Origin: Pseudoalteromonas ulvae UL12
GTDB lineage: Bacteria; Pseudomonadota; Gammaproteobacteria; Enterobacterales; Alteromonadaceae
DNA length: 64,000 nt
Assembly: GCF_014925405.1 (NCBI RefSeq)
Contig: NZ_AQHJ01000027.1
Span: 62,001 to 126,000, forward strand
Direction of reading: 5' to 3'
A program made the translations under genes and the position numbers. Each line of letters starts with the position of its first letter. The stretch's first letter is position 1. The notes under the pieces are model-generated. The model was given only the letters and a program-made list of their open reading frames with translations, had not been told where the DNA came from and searched no databases. Positions 1 through 10,397 of this stretch are shown here, in pieces.

Positions 1-292
<292 letters not shown>

Positions 293-3200
293 TTACTGAG
301 CCTGCACTCTAAGCTCAGCACTACTGCGAGCACGATGACCAAGTAAACTTTTTACATCACTCGATTTAGGTTTGATCAGTCTAAATTGAGTTAAATAGTG
401 TTCAAAATCAGCAAGTATTGTCTCTGCTCTACAGGACTTCGTTGCTTCTAAATGCTCAGCAATCAAGCCACGAAGATGTTCATGGTGGATCACTAAATCA
501 TCCATTTCGACCAGTTCAACTAGCTCTGAATTAATGCGCTTTTCAAAATCATTCGCTTCATCTAATACATAAGCAAAGCCACCGGTCATCCCAGCACCAA
601 AGTTGATGCCTGTACGACCTAAAATACACACAACTCCACCAGTCATATATTCGCAGGCGTTATCGCCAGCACCTTCAATCACCGCGATGGTGCCAGAGTT
701 TCTGACAGCAAATCGCTCACCAGCTTTACCTGCTGCAAACAAACGCCCACCTGTGGCACCGTATAAGCAAGTGTTACCAATAATGCTCGCTTCATGACTT
801 GCAAAAGAAGAACCCAGTGGCGGTGTAATACTAATTTTACCGCCCGCCATTCCTTTACCGACATAATCGTTGGCATCACCAACAAGTGACATTTCAAGCC
901 CACCGGCATTCCAGACGCCAAATGATTGCCCAGCGGTGCCTGATAACTCAATACGGATTGGATCCGCAGCCATGCCTTGGTTGCCATGACGCTCTGCGAT
1001 ATATCCTGACAACTGAGCGCCCACAGAACGGTCAGTATTATTGATTTTAGAACGCAGCAACTTACCTGACTTGCTCTCTATGGCTTCTTTAGCTTGCGCT
1101 AATAACTGCTCATTCAATCGACCTTGGTAATGCGATGTATTTGGTGCTGAGCAATACAGTGTTTCACCGGACTTGTTATTCGGTTGATACAGTAAACCTG
1201 ACAAGTCGAGCTTACTTTGCTTGGCCGTATTTCCTTCAATTGCAGCTAATAAGTCTGTACGGCCTATTAAATCAACCAGGCGGCTCACTCCTAAACTCGC
1301 CATAATCTCACGAGCTTCATGAGCAATAAACTTAAAGTAGTTCATCGCCATTTCAGGCAATCCGTGATAATGATTTTGACGTAACTTTTCATCCTGAGTC
1401 GCAACACCAGTTGCACAGTTGTTTAAGTGACAAATACGCAGGTATTTACACCCTAACGCCACCATAGGTCCTGTACCAAAACCAAAACTTTCTGCACCTA
1501 AAATGGCTGCTTTGATGATATCTAAGCCTGTTTTTAGACCGCCATCTGTTTGTAAACGGATACGATGGCGTAAACCGTTTTCGACTAAGGCTTGCTGCGT
1601 CTCAACAAGACCCAGCTCCCATGGCGAGCCCGCATATTTAACTGATGTAAGAGGACTTGCTCCTGTACCGCCGTCATAACCCGCTATGGTGATTAAATCG
1701 GCATAAGCTTTGGCTACACCTGTTGCAATGGTGCCAACACCAGGCTCAGATACAAGTTTGACCGAAATCATCGCTTTTGGATTAACTTGTTTTAAATCGA
1801 AAATCAGCTGCGCTAAATCTTCAATTGAGTAAATATCATGATGAGGCGGTGGCGAAATTAACGTTACACCCGGTACAGAGTAACGTAACTTTGCAATATA
1901 AGGCGTGACCTTTTCACCTGGTAATTGGCCGCCTTCGCCCGGCTTAGCACCTTGGGCGACTTTGATTTGGATAACATCTGCGTTAACTAAGTAATGTGGC
2001 GTTACTCCAAATCGACCAGATGCCACTTGTTTAATGCGTGAATTTTTTTCTGTTCCGTAGCGTAATACATCTTCGCCACCTTCGCCTGAATTAGAGCACC
2101 CACCTAAGCGATTCATCGCAATAGCCAATGCTTCATGAGCCTCTGGAGATAACGCACCAATACTCATAGCTGCAGAATCAAACCGCTTAAATAATGCTTC
2201 GGCCGGCTCGACTTCATCAAGTGCAATACTGGTATCGCCAATTTGTAATTTCAGTAAATCTCTTAAATTAGTAATAGGTCGGTTATTAACTAAATCAGCG
2301 TATTTTAAATAATCATCATATTCGCCAGAACGCACAGCGACTTGTAATGTCTGAATCACATCTGGGTTATAAGCATGATATTCACCATCATGGACATATT
2401 TTAGTAGACCACCATGGTCAAGTGGCTTGCGTTTAATCCATGCCTTACGTGATAAATTCACTAAGTCTTGATGGAAATCAGTAAAATCTGCGCCTTTAAT
2501 ACGGTTCACTACACCTTTAAAGCATAAATCGACCACTTCATCAGCTAACCCAACCGCTTCAAACAGCATCGAACAGCGATAACTCGCAACCGTACTGATC
2601 CCCATCTTAGACATGATTTTATACAAGCCTTTATTAATGGCATTTCGATAAGACACCGTCACTTCACTGTGAGTTTTTTTGATCGTCTCCTTGTCGCACA
2701 TTTGCGTCAGACTTTCATAAGCCAAATATGGGTAAATAGCCGTTGCGCCAAAGCCGATTAGCACAGCAAATTGATGAGGATCACGACAGCTTGCGGTTTC
2801 AACAATAATATTCGTATCACAACGTAAATTGTTTACCACCAAACGTTGTTGCACAGCGCCTAAAGCCATAGCAGCCGGAATTGGCAGCGTCGCAGGCGTT
2901 AAGCCTTTGTCTGATAAAACCAGCAGCACGATACCATCACTGGCTGCTTGTTCTGCTTGGTCACACACCCGCTCAAGTGCTGATTTTAATCCCTCTTCAA
3001 CATCATAATTAAGTGAAATAATCTGCGAAGAATAATGCTCTTGATCTGCTTGTAATAACTGCACCATATCTGAGTACATTAAAACAGGCGAAGAAAATTG
3101 TAAGCGCTTGGCGTGCCCTGTCGTTTCATTAAACACATTTTGTTCACGGCCAATACATGTAGCTAAAGACATGACGTGGTTTTCGCGTAATGGATCGATA

Positions 3201-4750
3201 GGTGGGTTGGTGACCTGAGCAAATTTTTGTCTAAAATAATCGTAAATTGGCCGCTCTTTTGAAGAAAGTACAGCAAAAGGAGTATCATCCCCCATTGAGC
3301 CTGTCGCTTCTTGACCTATCGCTCCCATCACACGAATGACTTGATCCAGCTCTTCATTGCTGTACGCAAATTGTTTGTGATACACAGCCAGCATCGCATC
3401 ATCGAGCTCTCGTTGGCCTGGTAAATCAGCGGCTAACTCTTCAAATGGAGTCAAACGTTGGACATTCTCTTCAAGCCATGATTTATACGGATGGCGTTTT
3501 TTCAGGTCAGTATCTATTTCGTTCGAATGCCAAATTTTGCCATGCAGAGTATCGATCACAAGCAATTCACCAGGGCCTACTCGTCCTTTTTCTCTGACTT
3601 CGTCAGGTGCATAATCCCAAATACCGACTTCTGACGCTAAAGTCATTAAGCCATCTTTTGTCACCACATATCGCGCTGGGCGCAAACCATTTCTATCAAG
3701 GTTACAAGCGGCAAAACGGCCATCAGACATCACGATCCCAGCAGGGCCGTCCCAGGGTTCCATATGCATTGAATTGAAATCATAAAAAGCTCGTAGATCT
3801 GGATCCATCGCTTTATTTTTCTGCCAAGCTGGCGGAACAAGCATGCGCATCGCCCTAAAAATGTCCATACCACCCGCTAAAAACAGTTCGAGCATATTAT
3901 CTAAACTGGAACTATCCGATCCTGTTTCATTGACAAATGGCGCAGCGGTTTGCAAATCAGGTAGCAAAGGTGAAGAGAATTTATAAGCACGAGCACGCGC
4001 CCACTGGCGATTCCCTTCAATGGTATTGATCTCACCATTATGCGCTAAATAACGAAACGGTTGTGCCAGCGGCCAACGCGGTTGTGTATTGGTCGAAAAG
4101 CGCTGATGGAAGACACAAATGGCAGATTCCATTCGCATGTCAGCTAAATCGAGATAGAAATTAGGTAAATCGGCTGGCATAACCAGTCCTTTATAGACGG
4201 TCACCAAACCAGATAAGCTACAAATATAAAAATAATCATCATCTGCGACGCGTTGTTCAATACGACGACGGGCAATATATAAACGGCGCTCTAAATCTTT
4301 TGGACGCCAGCCCTCAGGGGCTGAGACAAAAATTTGCTGAAACTGAGGCAGCTGCTCAATAGCAATAGGACCCAATGATGCAGGATCGGTTGGCACATCT
4401 CGCCAGCCAACAATCGTGAGGGTCTCTTTTTCTAGTTCTTGATTAATAATCTGACGGGTTTTTTTAGCAATATCTGAGTCTGGGTTTAGAAAAATCATCC
4501 CTACTGCGTAGTTCTTACCTAAATGCCAGTCTTGCTCTTGAGCAATACTACGAAAGAAGTTATCTGGTTTTTGTAGTAATAAGCCACACCCGTCGCCGGT
4601 TTTACCATCAGCGGCAATTCCACCACGATGCTGCATACGATCTAATCCTGTAATAGCCGTACGCACTAATTTATGACTGGCAACGCCATCAATATGGGCA
4701 ATTAAACCAAAACCACAATTGTCTTTTTCTAGTTTTGAGTCATATAACAT
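293..4750 (-). CDS. gltB: Glutamate synthase (NADPH) large subunit
   Basis: This 1485-residue protein converts glutamine and 2-oxoglutarate into two glutamates, together with GltD. It begins [22 protein letters not shown]. In this family a short propeptide is removed so that the Cys of CGFG (residue 12) becomes the N-terminal nucleophile of the glutaminase domain (about residues 12-430). A central linker domain follows, then the FMN/synthase domain with the 3Fe-4S motif [15 protein letters not shown] near residue 1100, and the C-terminal GxGxG beta-helix domain from about residue 1230. Length matches full-size bacterial GltB. The ATG at 4750 has an AGGAG site just upstream. It is first in a gltB-gltD operon and has a long upstream region with candidate operators. 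Confidence 0.97.
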   Translation of the reverse strand: MLYDSKLEKDNCGFGLIAHIDGVASHKLVRTAITGLDRMQHRGGIAADGKTGDGCGLLLQKPDNFFRSIAQEQDWHLGKNYAVGMIFLNPDSDIAKKTRQIINQELEKETLTIVGWRDVPTDPASLGPIAIEQLPQFQQIFVSAPEGWRPKDLERRLYIARRRIEQRVADDDYFYICSLSGLVTVYKGLVMPADLPNFYLDLADMRMESAICVFHQRFSTNTQPRWPLAQPFRYLAHNGEINTIEGNRQWARARAYKFSSPLLPDLQTAAPFVNETGSDSSSLDNMLELFLAGGMDIFRAMRMLVPPAWQKNKAMDPDLRAFYDFNSMHMEPWDGPAGIVMSDGRFAACNLDRNGLRPARYVVTKDGLMTLASEVGIWDYAPDEVREKGRVGPGELLVIDTLHGKIWHSNEIDTDLKKRHPYKSWLEENVQRLTPFEELAADLPGQRELDDAMLAVYHKQFAYSNEELDQVIRVMGAIGQEATGSMGDDTPFAVLSSKERPIYDYFRQKFAQVTNPPIDPLRENHVMSLATCIGREQNVFNETTGHAKRLQFSSPVLMYSDMVQLLQADQEHYSSQIISLNYDVEEGLKSALERVCDQAEQAASDGIVLLVLSDKGLTPATLPIPAAMALGAVQQRLVVNNLRCDTNIIVETASCRDPHQFAVLIGFGATAIYPYLAYESLTQMCDKETIKKTHSEVTVSYRNAINKGLYKIMSKMGISTVASYRCSMLFEAVGLADEVVDLCFKGVVNRIKGADFTDFHQDLVNLSRKAWIKRKPLDHGGLLKYVHDGEYHAYNPDVIQTLQVAVRSGEYDDYLKYADLVNNRPITNLRDLLKLQIGDTSIALDEVEPAEALFKRFDSAAMSIGALSPEAHEALAIAMNRLGGCSNSGEGGEDVLRYGTEKNSRIKQVASGRFGVTPHYLVNADVIQIKVAQGAKPGEGGQLPGEKVTPYIAKLRYSVPGVTLISPPPHHDIYSIEDLAQLIFDLKQVNPKAMISVKLVSEPGVGTIATGVAKAYADLITIAGYDGGTGASPLTSVKYAGSPWELGLVETQQALVENGLRHRIRLQTDGGLKTGLDIIKAAILGAESFGFGTGPMVALGCKYLRICHLNNCATGVATQDEKLRQNHYHGLPEMAMNYFKFIAHEAREIMASLGVSRLVDLIGRTDLLAAIEGNTAKQSKLDLSGLLYQPNNKSGETLYCSAPNTSHYQGRLNEQLLAQAKEAIESKSGKLLRSKINNTDRSVGAQLSGYIAERHGNQGMAADPIRIELSGTAGQSFGVWNAGGLEMSLVGDANDYVGKGMAGGKISITPPLGSSFASHEASIIGNTCLYGATGGRLFAAGKAGERFAVRNSGTIAVIEGAGDNACEYMTGGVVCILGRTGINFGAGMTGGFAYVLDEANDFEKRINSELVELVEMDDLVIHHEHLRGLIAEHLEATKSCRAETILADFEHYLTQFRLIKPKSSDVKSLLGHRARSSAELRVQAQ

Positions 4751-4872
4751 GAATGAACTCCTCTCCCTTGCTACTGCGCTAGAGTTGAAAGTGCAGATTA
4801 ACCGTTAGTGGAAATAAGAACTCTAGCTGAGCATAGAAGCTACCCATAAAAAAGCATCGAGTCAACAAATAA

Positions 4873-4905
4873 TGAATACATATTCAATAATGTGAATATA
4901 TTTCA
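4873..4905 (-). promoter_or_regulatory. Candidate tandem ARG boxes upstream of gltB
   Basis: TGAATACATATTCA at 4873-4886 has perfect TGAAT/ATTCA arms, as in the ArgR half-site pair TGAATnnnnATTCA. A second, weaker copy (TGAAT, 3 nt, TTTCA) lies at 4893-4905. The centres are about 20 bp apart, close to the roughly 21 bp expected for paired ArgR boxes. In E. coli gltBD is among the operons affected by ArgR. Binding here is inference; the region is AT-rich and chance matches are possible. Confidence 0.4.
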
Positions 4906-5025
4906 CTTTAATACATTAATCCGATATTTTAACAAAAATGGTGCGAAATTTGAATTTTCGTGTAAATACACCCAATGACACCGGTGACAATTTGCAAACT
5001 TGTAAATGAAAGCAATTCTCAAGCA

Positions 5026-5041
5026 ACGTTTACGTAAACGT
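5026..5041. promoter_or_regulatory. 16-bp perfect palindrome upstream of gltB
   Basis: ACGTTTACGTAAACGT is a perfect 16-bp palindrome and is followed by another partial half-site (AAAC). It lies about 275 bp upstream of the gltB start in a 490-bp region that otherwise holds the ARG-box candidates and no gene. The symmetry fits a dimeric repressor operator. The regulator is not identifiable from the sequence. Confidence 0.35.
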
Positions 5042-5243
5042 AAACATTATATTAATATGCATATTTATTCACTTTGGATTTTTATGCTCATATCGATTTC
5101 TTCGCGCTAACTCAATAAAATCAGCCACCCCTGCAAAGAAACAGCCGCAGTAATGCATAAATAAGCATTAGTTATTACATTTAGTCGAGAATAGAAGCGA
5201 ATGGTGCACATGACTCTAAAGTGAAGTCACTCATTTATTATTA

Positions 5244-5506
5244 GGGGCTATTGATCTTTCGTGATGATTTTTGCAGCGAATTGTTGGGTATTTATATAAG
5301 CCAGCGCTTTTGTGGTGTAGCGAGCTACACGAAAAAGCGATAACGCAGTAGAAATAGCCAACAAACGCTGCCCGAAGGGTTCGGCTAAAAGCGTACTTAT
5401 CTTTGTTGAGCAGTATTTGCTTAGAACGACTAGGCTACACACTACTTGCCGCGATAAAAACGCTCTTATCTCGAACAAAATTTAACCACGAAAGATCAAC
5501 AGCCCC
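5244..5506. mobile_element. MITE-like element, copy 1 (263 bp)
   Basis: The element is bounded by 20-bp terminal inverted repeats. The left end is GGGGCTATTGATCTTTCGTG and the right end, read inward, is GGGGCTGTTGATCTTTCGTG. A second copy of exactly the same length lies at 15761-16023, and internal sequence is very similar. It encodes no transposase. Positions about 5273-5371 form a long imperfect hairpin: GCAGCG pairs with CGCTGC at the outside and a GTGTAGC-type core at the centre. No convincing target duplication is visible at this copy. It is probably a non-autonomous element mobilised in trans. The 198 bp from here to grxD hold nothing recognisable. Confidence 0.75.
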
Positions 5507-5704
5507 CAGTGTAATGCAGCTAAAACCGTTCAATCTGAAACAGGTTCACCAATGGGGATCAACATTAAAGGCGATCTAAAGAAGAAAAGGTGCGATAGAA
5601 AATATCAGGATAGTAAGGAAGAGGAAGAGAAAAAGCAGAGCAACAAGACGTCGCTCTACCCTCACATGTAGTATAAAACACAGCCAGCTTGGCTCGTGTG
5701 ATTA

Positions 5705-6055
5705 TTACTCTGCGCTTTGCTCGTCACTCGTTTCTTTATTACGAGCCGCAGCTTCAGCAATCAAAGGCTGTAACTCACCACGTTGGAACATTTCAATAAT
5801 AATGTCACAACCACCGATTAACTCACCTTCAATCCAAAGCTGAGGAAAGGTTGGCCAATTAGCATAGTGAGGTAATTCAGCTCGAATGTCTGGGTTTAAT
5901 AAAATATCTACATAAGCAAATGGTTCACCGCATGACATCAAAGCTTGAGCTGCTTGAGATGAAAAACCACAGTTTGGTAACTTAGGTGAACCTTTCATGT
6001 AAAGTAAAATTGAATTTTCTGATATCTGCTGTTTAATCTTGTCTATGGTTTCCAT
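5705..6055 (-). CDS. grxD: Monothiol glutaredoxin, Grx4 family
   Basis: GrxD carries or inserts Fe-S clusters with BolA-type partners and glutathione. The 116-residue protein starts METIDKIKQQISENSILLYMKG and carries the monothiol CGFS active site (PNCGFSSQ), the WPTFPQLW cis-proline segment and the GGCD glutathione-binding motif, all diagnostic of the family. The frame is open further upstream, but I chose the ATG at 6055 because it aligns with the family N-terminus and has a GAGG ribosome site. It is divergent from sodB, so an iron- or oxidant-linked control region may be shared. The acidic C-terminal tail is typical. Confidence 0.95.
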   Translation of the reverse strand: METIDKIKQQISENSILLYMKGSPKLPNCGFSSQAAQALMSCGEPFAYVDILLNPDIRAELPHYANWPTFPQLWIEGELIGGCDIIIEMFQRGELQPLIAEAAARNKETSDEQSAE

Positions 6056-6198
6056 GGTCAACCTCAAAATGCACCACTTTTGGTACAAACGAATCATTAT
6101 TTAAGATCTGTTTATAACCAAAACGTTGTAAAAATAATTGAATAAAATAGTACGCTTTCAATAATCTGATAAGCTTGGCATTGCTGTTTGGCAAAACT

Positions 6199-6236
6199 TG
6201 AGTAAAATACTCAGGATTATAGTAACACTATAATCC
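6199..6236 (+). promoter_or_regulatory. Two adjacent dyads in the sodB promoter region
   Basis: TGAGTA-AAA-TACTCA (6199-6213) is a perfect 6-bp-arm inverted repeat. It directly abuts a second perfect repeat with 10-bp arms, GGATTATAGT and ACTATAATCC, separated by AAC (6214-6236). The right arm contains TATAAT, a good -10 element about 30 bp before the sodB start at 6267. The geometry fits a repressor operator overlapping the promoter. It does not match a Fur or NsrR consensus that I can recall, so the factor is unknown. Confidence 0.5.
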
Positions 6237-6266
6237 CATTTAACAAAAGTCGATGGAGATATAAAA

Positions 6267-6848
6267 ATGGCATTTGAACTACCGTCTTTACCGTATGCAA
6301 TTGATGCATTAGTCCCACACATTTCACAAGAAACACTAGAGTTTCACCACGGTAAGCACCACAATACCTATGTTGTTAAACTGAATGGTTTAATTGCTGG
6401 TACTGATTTCGAAAACAAAACATTAGAAGAGATTGTATGTTCATCTGAAGGCGGCATCTTTAATAATGCAGCGCAAATCTGGAACCACACTTTCTACTGG
6501 CACAGCCTTTCACCAAATGGTGGCGGTGAGCCAACAGGCGCTATTGCAGATGCAATTAACGCAAAATGGGGCTCGTTTGCTGCATTCCAAGAAGCATTCA
6601 ATGATAAAGCAGTTAATAACTTTGGTTCTAGCTGGACGTGGTTAGTACAACTTGCTGATGGTTCTTTAGATATCGTAAATACATCTAATGCTGCAACACC
6701 TTTAACAGATGCAGGCGTTACACCACTAATCACTGTCGATTTATGGGAACACGCATATTACATTGATTACCGTAATGTTCGTCCAAACTACTTAAATGGT
6801 TTTTGGGCACTTGTTAACTGGGAATTTGCAAACGCAAACCTAGCTTAA
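6267..6848 (+). CDS. sodB: Superoxide dismutase, iron type
   Basis: This cytoplasmic enzyme converts superoxide to oxygen and peroxide. The 193-residue length equals that of typical bacterial FeSOD. Metal ligands are visible in [14 protein letters not shown] (first His), NHTFYW (second His) and [11 protein letters not shown] (Asp and His). The [11 protein letters not shown] and FGSSWTWLV segments are of the Fe rather than Mn type. GATGGAGATATAAAA precedes the ATG and gives a GGAG ribosome site. It is a single-gene unit ending in a strong terminator. Two upstream dyads suggest metal- or redox-dependent control. Confidence 0.97.
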   Translation: MAFELPSLPYAIDALVPHISQETLEFHHGKHHNTYVVKLNGLIAGTDFENKTLEEIVCSSEGGIFNNAAQIWNHTFYWHSLSPNGGGEPTGAIADAINAKWGSFAAFQEAFNDKAVNNFGSSWTWLVQLADGSLDIVNTSNAATPLTDAGVTPLITVDLWEHAYYIDYRNVRPNYLNGFWALVNWEFANANLA

Positions 6849-6866
6849 ATAATCAATGATTCATAG

Positions 6867-6887
6867 AGGCGCTTCGGCGCCTTTTTT
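6867..6887 (+). terminator. Rho-independent terminator of sodB
   Basis: GGCGC-TTCG-GCGCC forms a tetraloop hairpin followed directly by a run of six T, 19 bp after the sodB stop codon. Confidence 0.93.
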
Positions 6888-7142
6888 ATGCCCTGTATTT
6901 ATTAAATTAGCCTAAACCTCCCATTCTTAATTCCAAATCAATGCCATCGCAACTGACAGAACATTTTTTTTGAATGTGTTCAATACAGCCTTTATTTTTA
7001 TATTCGCAATAATCATTTTTTTTCTTTAAAAATCGTCGCTTTAAACAAGCAGATTCCATAATTGAGGCTAAGCTTAAAAATATACCTCACTCGTTTTTAA
7101 AAATTGTAAGGTATGCATTTTCTCGGTCCATTGGAGGTCATT

Positions 7143-9065
7143 ATGACAATATTCGATCATTACCAAGCACGATATGAAGCAGCCAAAGAAGAAGAATATA
7201 CCATTGCTGAATTTTTAGAAATTTGTCGCAATGATAGAACCGCATATGCAAGCGCTGCAGAGCGACTGTTAGCCGCAATTGGTGAGCCTAAATTAATTGA
7301 TACAGCTAAAGATCCACATCTGAGTCGAATTTTTAGCAACCGTGTTGTCAGCCGATACCCTGCCTTTAATGAGTTTTATGGCATGGAAGAAGCGATTGAA
7401 CAGATCGTGGCCTATCTTAAACATGCTGCACAAGGCCTCGAGGAACGTAAACAAGTTTTATATTTATTAGGCCCTGTCGGCGGCGGTAAGTCGTCTTTGG
7501 CCGAAAAACTAAAATATTTGATGCAAAAAATGCCGATTTATTGCGTTAAGGGTTCACCCGTTAATGATCATCCACTGGCATTATTCGACCCCGTAGAAGA
7601 TGGTGAACTGCTCGAAAAAGAATATGGGATTGATCAGCGTTATATCAAAACGATTATGTCCCCTTGGGCTTCAAAACGCCTTCATGAATTCAATGGAGAC
7701 ATCACTCAATTTAAGGTAGTCAAGCGCTATCCATCCATACTTGACCAAATTGCTATCGCTAAGACAGAACCTGGAGACGAAAACAATCAAGATATCAGTG
7801 CGTTAGTTGGTAAAGTTGATATCAGAAAACTTGAACATTTTGCACAAAATGATCCCGATGCCTACGCCTATTCCGGAGCTTTGTGTAATGCAAATCAGGG
7901 CTTGATGGAATTTGTTGAAATGTTCAAGGCTCCTATCAAAGTCCTCCATCCACTTCTTACAGCTACACAAGAAGGGAACTATAACGGTACTGAGGGTCTT
8001 TCTGCCTTGCCTTTTGATGGGATTATTCTGGCACATTCTAATGAATCTGAATGGCAAACATTTCGAAATAACAAAAACAATGAAGCCTTTTTAGATCGGG
8101 TTTACATTGTCAAAGTGCCCTATTGCCTGCGAGTCTCTGAAGAAATCAAAATTTACGATAAATTATTAGAAAATTCGCAATTAAGCCACTCGCCATGTGC
8201 ACCAGGCACGTTAGAAACATTGGCACAGTTTTCTGTGTTATCGCGAATGAAAGCGCCTGAGAATTCGAGTATCTATTCGAAAATGCGCGTCTATGATGGA
8301 GAAAGTTTAAAAGATACCGATCCCAAAGCAAAATCTTATCAAGAGTACAAAGACTATGGGGGTGTTGATGAGGGAATGACGGGGTTATCTACACGATTTG
8401 CATTCAAAATACTCTCACGCGTGTTCAATTTTGATCACTCTGAAGTAGCAGCAAACCCTGTCCATTTATTTTATGTACTTGAACAACAAATCGAGCGTGA
8501 ACAGTTTTCACAAGATGTACAAGACCGGTATTTAGAGCACCTTAAAGGTTATTTGATTCCGAAGTATGTTGAGTTTATCGGCAAAGAAATCCAAACCGCC
8601 TATCTAGAATCCTATTCAGAATATGGACAAAACATTTTTGATCGTTATGTCACCTATGCTGATTTTTGGATTCAAGATCAAGAATATCGCGACCCCGATA
8701 CTGGTCAATTATTTGATCGCGCCGCACTCAATGCTGAGTTAGAGAAAATCGAAAAACCTGCAGGAATTTCTAACCCTAAAGATTTCCGTAATGAAATCGT
8801 CAATTTTGTTCTGCGTGCAAAAGCCCATAATAACGGAAACAATCCCACTTGGACGAGTTATGAAAAACTCAGAACTGTCATTGAGAAGAAAATGTTCTCA
8901 AATACTGAGGATTTACTTCCTGTTATCTCATTCAATACTAAAACATCCACTGATGATCAACAGAAACATGAAGACTTCGTCAACCGTATGGTTGAAAAAG
9001 GATACACCCAAAAACAAGTGCGACTACTGTCTGAGTGGTATTTACGTGTTCGTAAATCGCAGTAA
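7143..9065 (+). CDS. prkA: PrkA/YeaG family AAA+ serine protein kinase
   Basis: PrkA (YeaG in E. coli) is a stress and starvation-linked AAA+ ATPase/kinase. The chosen ATG gives 640 residues starting MTIFDHYQARYEAAKEEEYT, close to E. coli YeaG (644), and is preceded by GGAGG at ideal spacing. The frame is open ten codons upstream, but that start lacks a ribosome site and family similarity. A Walker A motif GPVGGGKSS lies near residue 113. The AAA domain occupies about residues 60-390 and the PrkA C-terminal domain about 390-640. It is the first gene of a three-gene operon with yeaH and spoVR, the conserved arrangement in many proteobacteria. Confidence 0.95.
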   Translation: MTIFDHYQARYEAAKEEEYTIAEFLEICRNDRTAYASAAERLLAAIGEPKLIDTAKDPHLSRIFSNRVVSRYPAFNEFYGMEEAIEQIVAYLKHAAQGLEERKQVLYLLGPVGGGKSSLAEKLKYLMQKMPIYCVKGSPVNDHPLALFDPVEDGELLEKEYGIDQRYIKTIMSPWASKRLHEFNGDITQFKVVKRYPSILDQIAIAKTEPGDENNQDISALVGKVDIRKLEHFAQNDPDAYAYSGALCNANQGLMEFVEMFKAPIKVLHPLLTATQEGNYNGTEGLSALPFDGIILAHSNESEWQTFRNNKNNEAFLDRVYIVKVPYCLRVSEEIKIYDKLLENSQLSHSPCAPGTLETLAQFSVLSRMKAPENSSIYSKMRVYDGESLKDTDPKAKSYQEYKDYGGVDEGMTGLSTRFAFKILSRVFNFDHSEVAANPVHLFYVLEQQIEREQFSQDVQDRYLEHLKGYLIPKYVEFIGKEIQTAYLESYSEYGQNIFDRYVTYADFWIQDQEYRDPDTGQLFDRAALNAELEKIEKPAGISNPKDFRNEIVNFVLRAKAHNNGNNPTWTSYEKLRTVIEKKMFSNTEDLLPVISFNTKTSTDDQQKHEDFVNRMVEKGYTQKQVRLLSEWYLRVRKSQ

Positions 9066-9090
9066 TATCTTGTATCAGCGGAGGTAGTTT

Positions 9091-10377
9091 ATGGCTCATT
9101 TTATTGACCGCCGCTTAAATGGTAAGAAGAAAAGTACGGTGAATAGACAAAAGTTTATTCGCCGTTACAAACAGCAGATCAAAGAAGCTGTCTCTGATGC
9201 CATTAGTAAGCGAAGTGTAACCGATATCGACTCTGGCGAGAGCGTCTCTATACCTCATAAAGACATAGGTGAACCTATGTTTCATCAAGGAAAAGGAGGA
9301 AAACGTAACACTGTTCACCCTGGTAATGATCAATTTTCAACTGGCGACAAAATCAAACGCCCACAATCTGGACAAGGCGGTGGCGCAGGAGAAGGCGAAG
9401 CAAGTGACAAAGGGGAAGGCTCTGATGATTTTGTGTTTTCAATTTCTAAAGATGAATACCTCGATTTATTATTTGAAGATTTAGAATTGCCGAACTTACA
9501 ACAAACGCAACTTGATCGTTTAGTGCAAATGAAAACGCATCGTGCGGGCTTTTGCCATGATGGCGTGGCGTCCAATATCGATATTGTTCGCTCTTTACAG
9601 GGTTCATTAGCCCGAAGAGTTGCAATGAATGCAGGAAAAAAGCGCCGTTTAGCCGAAGCAGAAATAGAACTGGCTGAACTTAAAAGCAGTAAAAAACCCG
9701 ATCCAGCACTCGTCGCACAATTGAGTGCAGAAATTGAAGCGCTCAAGAATAAAATTGCAGCCACACCTTTTATTGATACGTTTGATTTACGCTTTCGAAA
9801 CTACGAAAAGCGTCCAGAGCCCACCAGCAAAGCGGTTATGTTTTGTTTGATGGATGTGTCTGGCTCCATGGATCAAGCAACTAAAGAAATGGCTAAACGC
9901 TTTTATATTCTATTGTATATGTTTTTAACTCGTAGTTATAAAGACATAGAGGTGGTCTATATTCGCCATCATACCCAAGCAAAAGAAGTCGATGAACAAG
10001 AGTTTTTCTACTCGCAAGAAACAGGCGGAACTATCGTCTCTAGCGCGCTAAAACTCATGGATGAAATCATTCAGCAACGCTACGACAGTGCTCAGTGGAA
10101 TATATATGCTGCGCAGGCATCTGATGGCGACAATTGGGCCGATGACTCACCAAACTGCACTGAAATATTAATGAAAAAATTACTCCCTGTAGTACGTTAT
10201 TATGCCTATATAGAAATAACCACTCGGGCACATCAAAGCTTATGGCGAGAGTACGAGAAAATAGCCAAAGTACATGGGAATTTTGCGCTGCAGCATATTC
10301 GCTCAGTAGAAGATATCTACCCTATTTTCAGAGAGTTATTTCAAAAAAATAAGCTGCAAAATAAAACTGTCGCATAA
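9091..10377 (+). CDS. yeaH: YeaH/DUF444 family VWA-like protein
   Basis: The 428-residue protein matches YeaH (about 427 in E. coli), the constant partner of PrkA. It starts [31 protein letters not shown] and has a basic N-terminus. A glycine-rich low-complexity stretch follows (about residues 90-110). A C-terminal von Willebrand A-like domain carries the metal-site motif [11 protein letters not shown] near residue 253. A GGAGG ribosome site precedes the ATG, 25 bp after prkA. The biochemical role is not settled in the family; co-transcription with prkA and spoVR points to a shared stress function. Confidence 0.94.
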   Translation: MAHFIDRRLNGKKKSTVNRQKFIRRYKQQIKEAVSDAISKRSVTDIDSGESVSIPHKDIGEPMFHQGKGGKRNTVHPGNDQFSTGDKIKRPQSGQGGGAGEGEASDKGEGSDDFVFSISKDEYLDLLFEDLELPNLQQTQLDRLVQMKTHRAGFCHDGVASNIDIVRSLQGSLARRVAMNAGKKRRLAEAEIELAELKSSKKPDPALVAQLSAEIEALKNKIAATPFIDTFDLRFRNYEKRPEPTSKAVMFCLMDVSGSMDQATKEMAKRFYILLYMFLTRSYKDIEVVYIRHHTQAKEVDEQEFFYSQETGGTIVSSALKLMDEIIQQRYDSAQWNIYAAQASDGDNWADDSPNCTEILMKKLLPVVRYYAYIEITTRAHQSLWREYEKIAKVHGNFALQHIRSVEDIYPIFRELFQKNKLQNKTVA

Positions 10378-10397
10378 CAAATCTGCGAGGTAAGGAT

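Noticed and set aside
679..987. Open frames inside gltB on either strand
   Set aside because: They overlap the conserved glutamate synthase C-terminal domain and show no ribosome sites or recognisable domains.
5248..5478. Open frame of 76 codons in MITE copy 1 and a similar 101-codon frame in copy 2
   Set aside because: The similarity follows from DNA identity of the elements. The frames have no ribosome site or known domain and run through the hairpin.
6888..7142. Sigma-54 promoter upstream of prkA, as suggested by E. coli yeaGH
   Set aside because: No TGGCAC-N5-TTGC-like sequence is visible in this AT-rich region.
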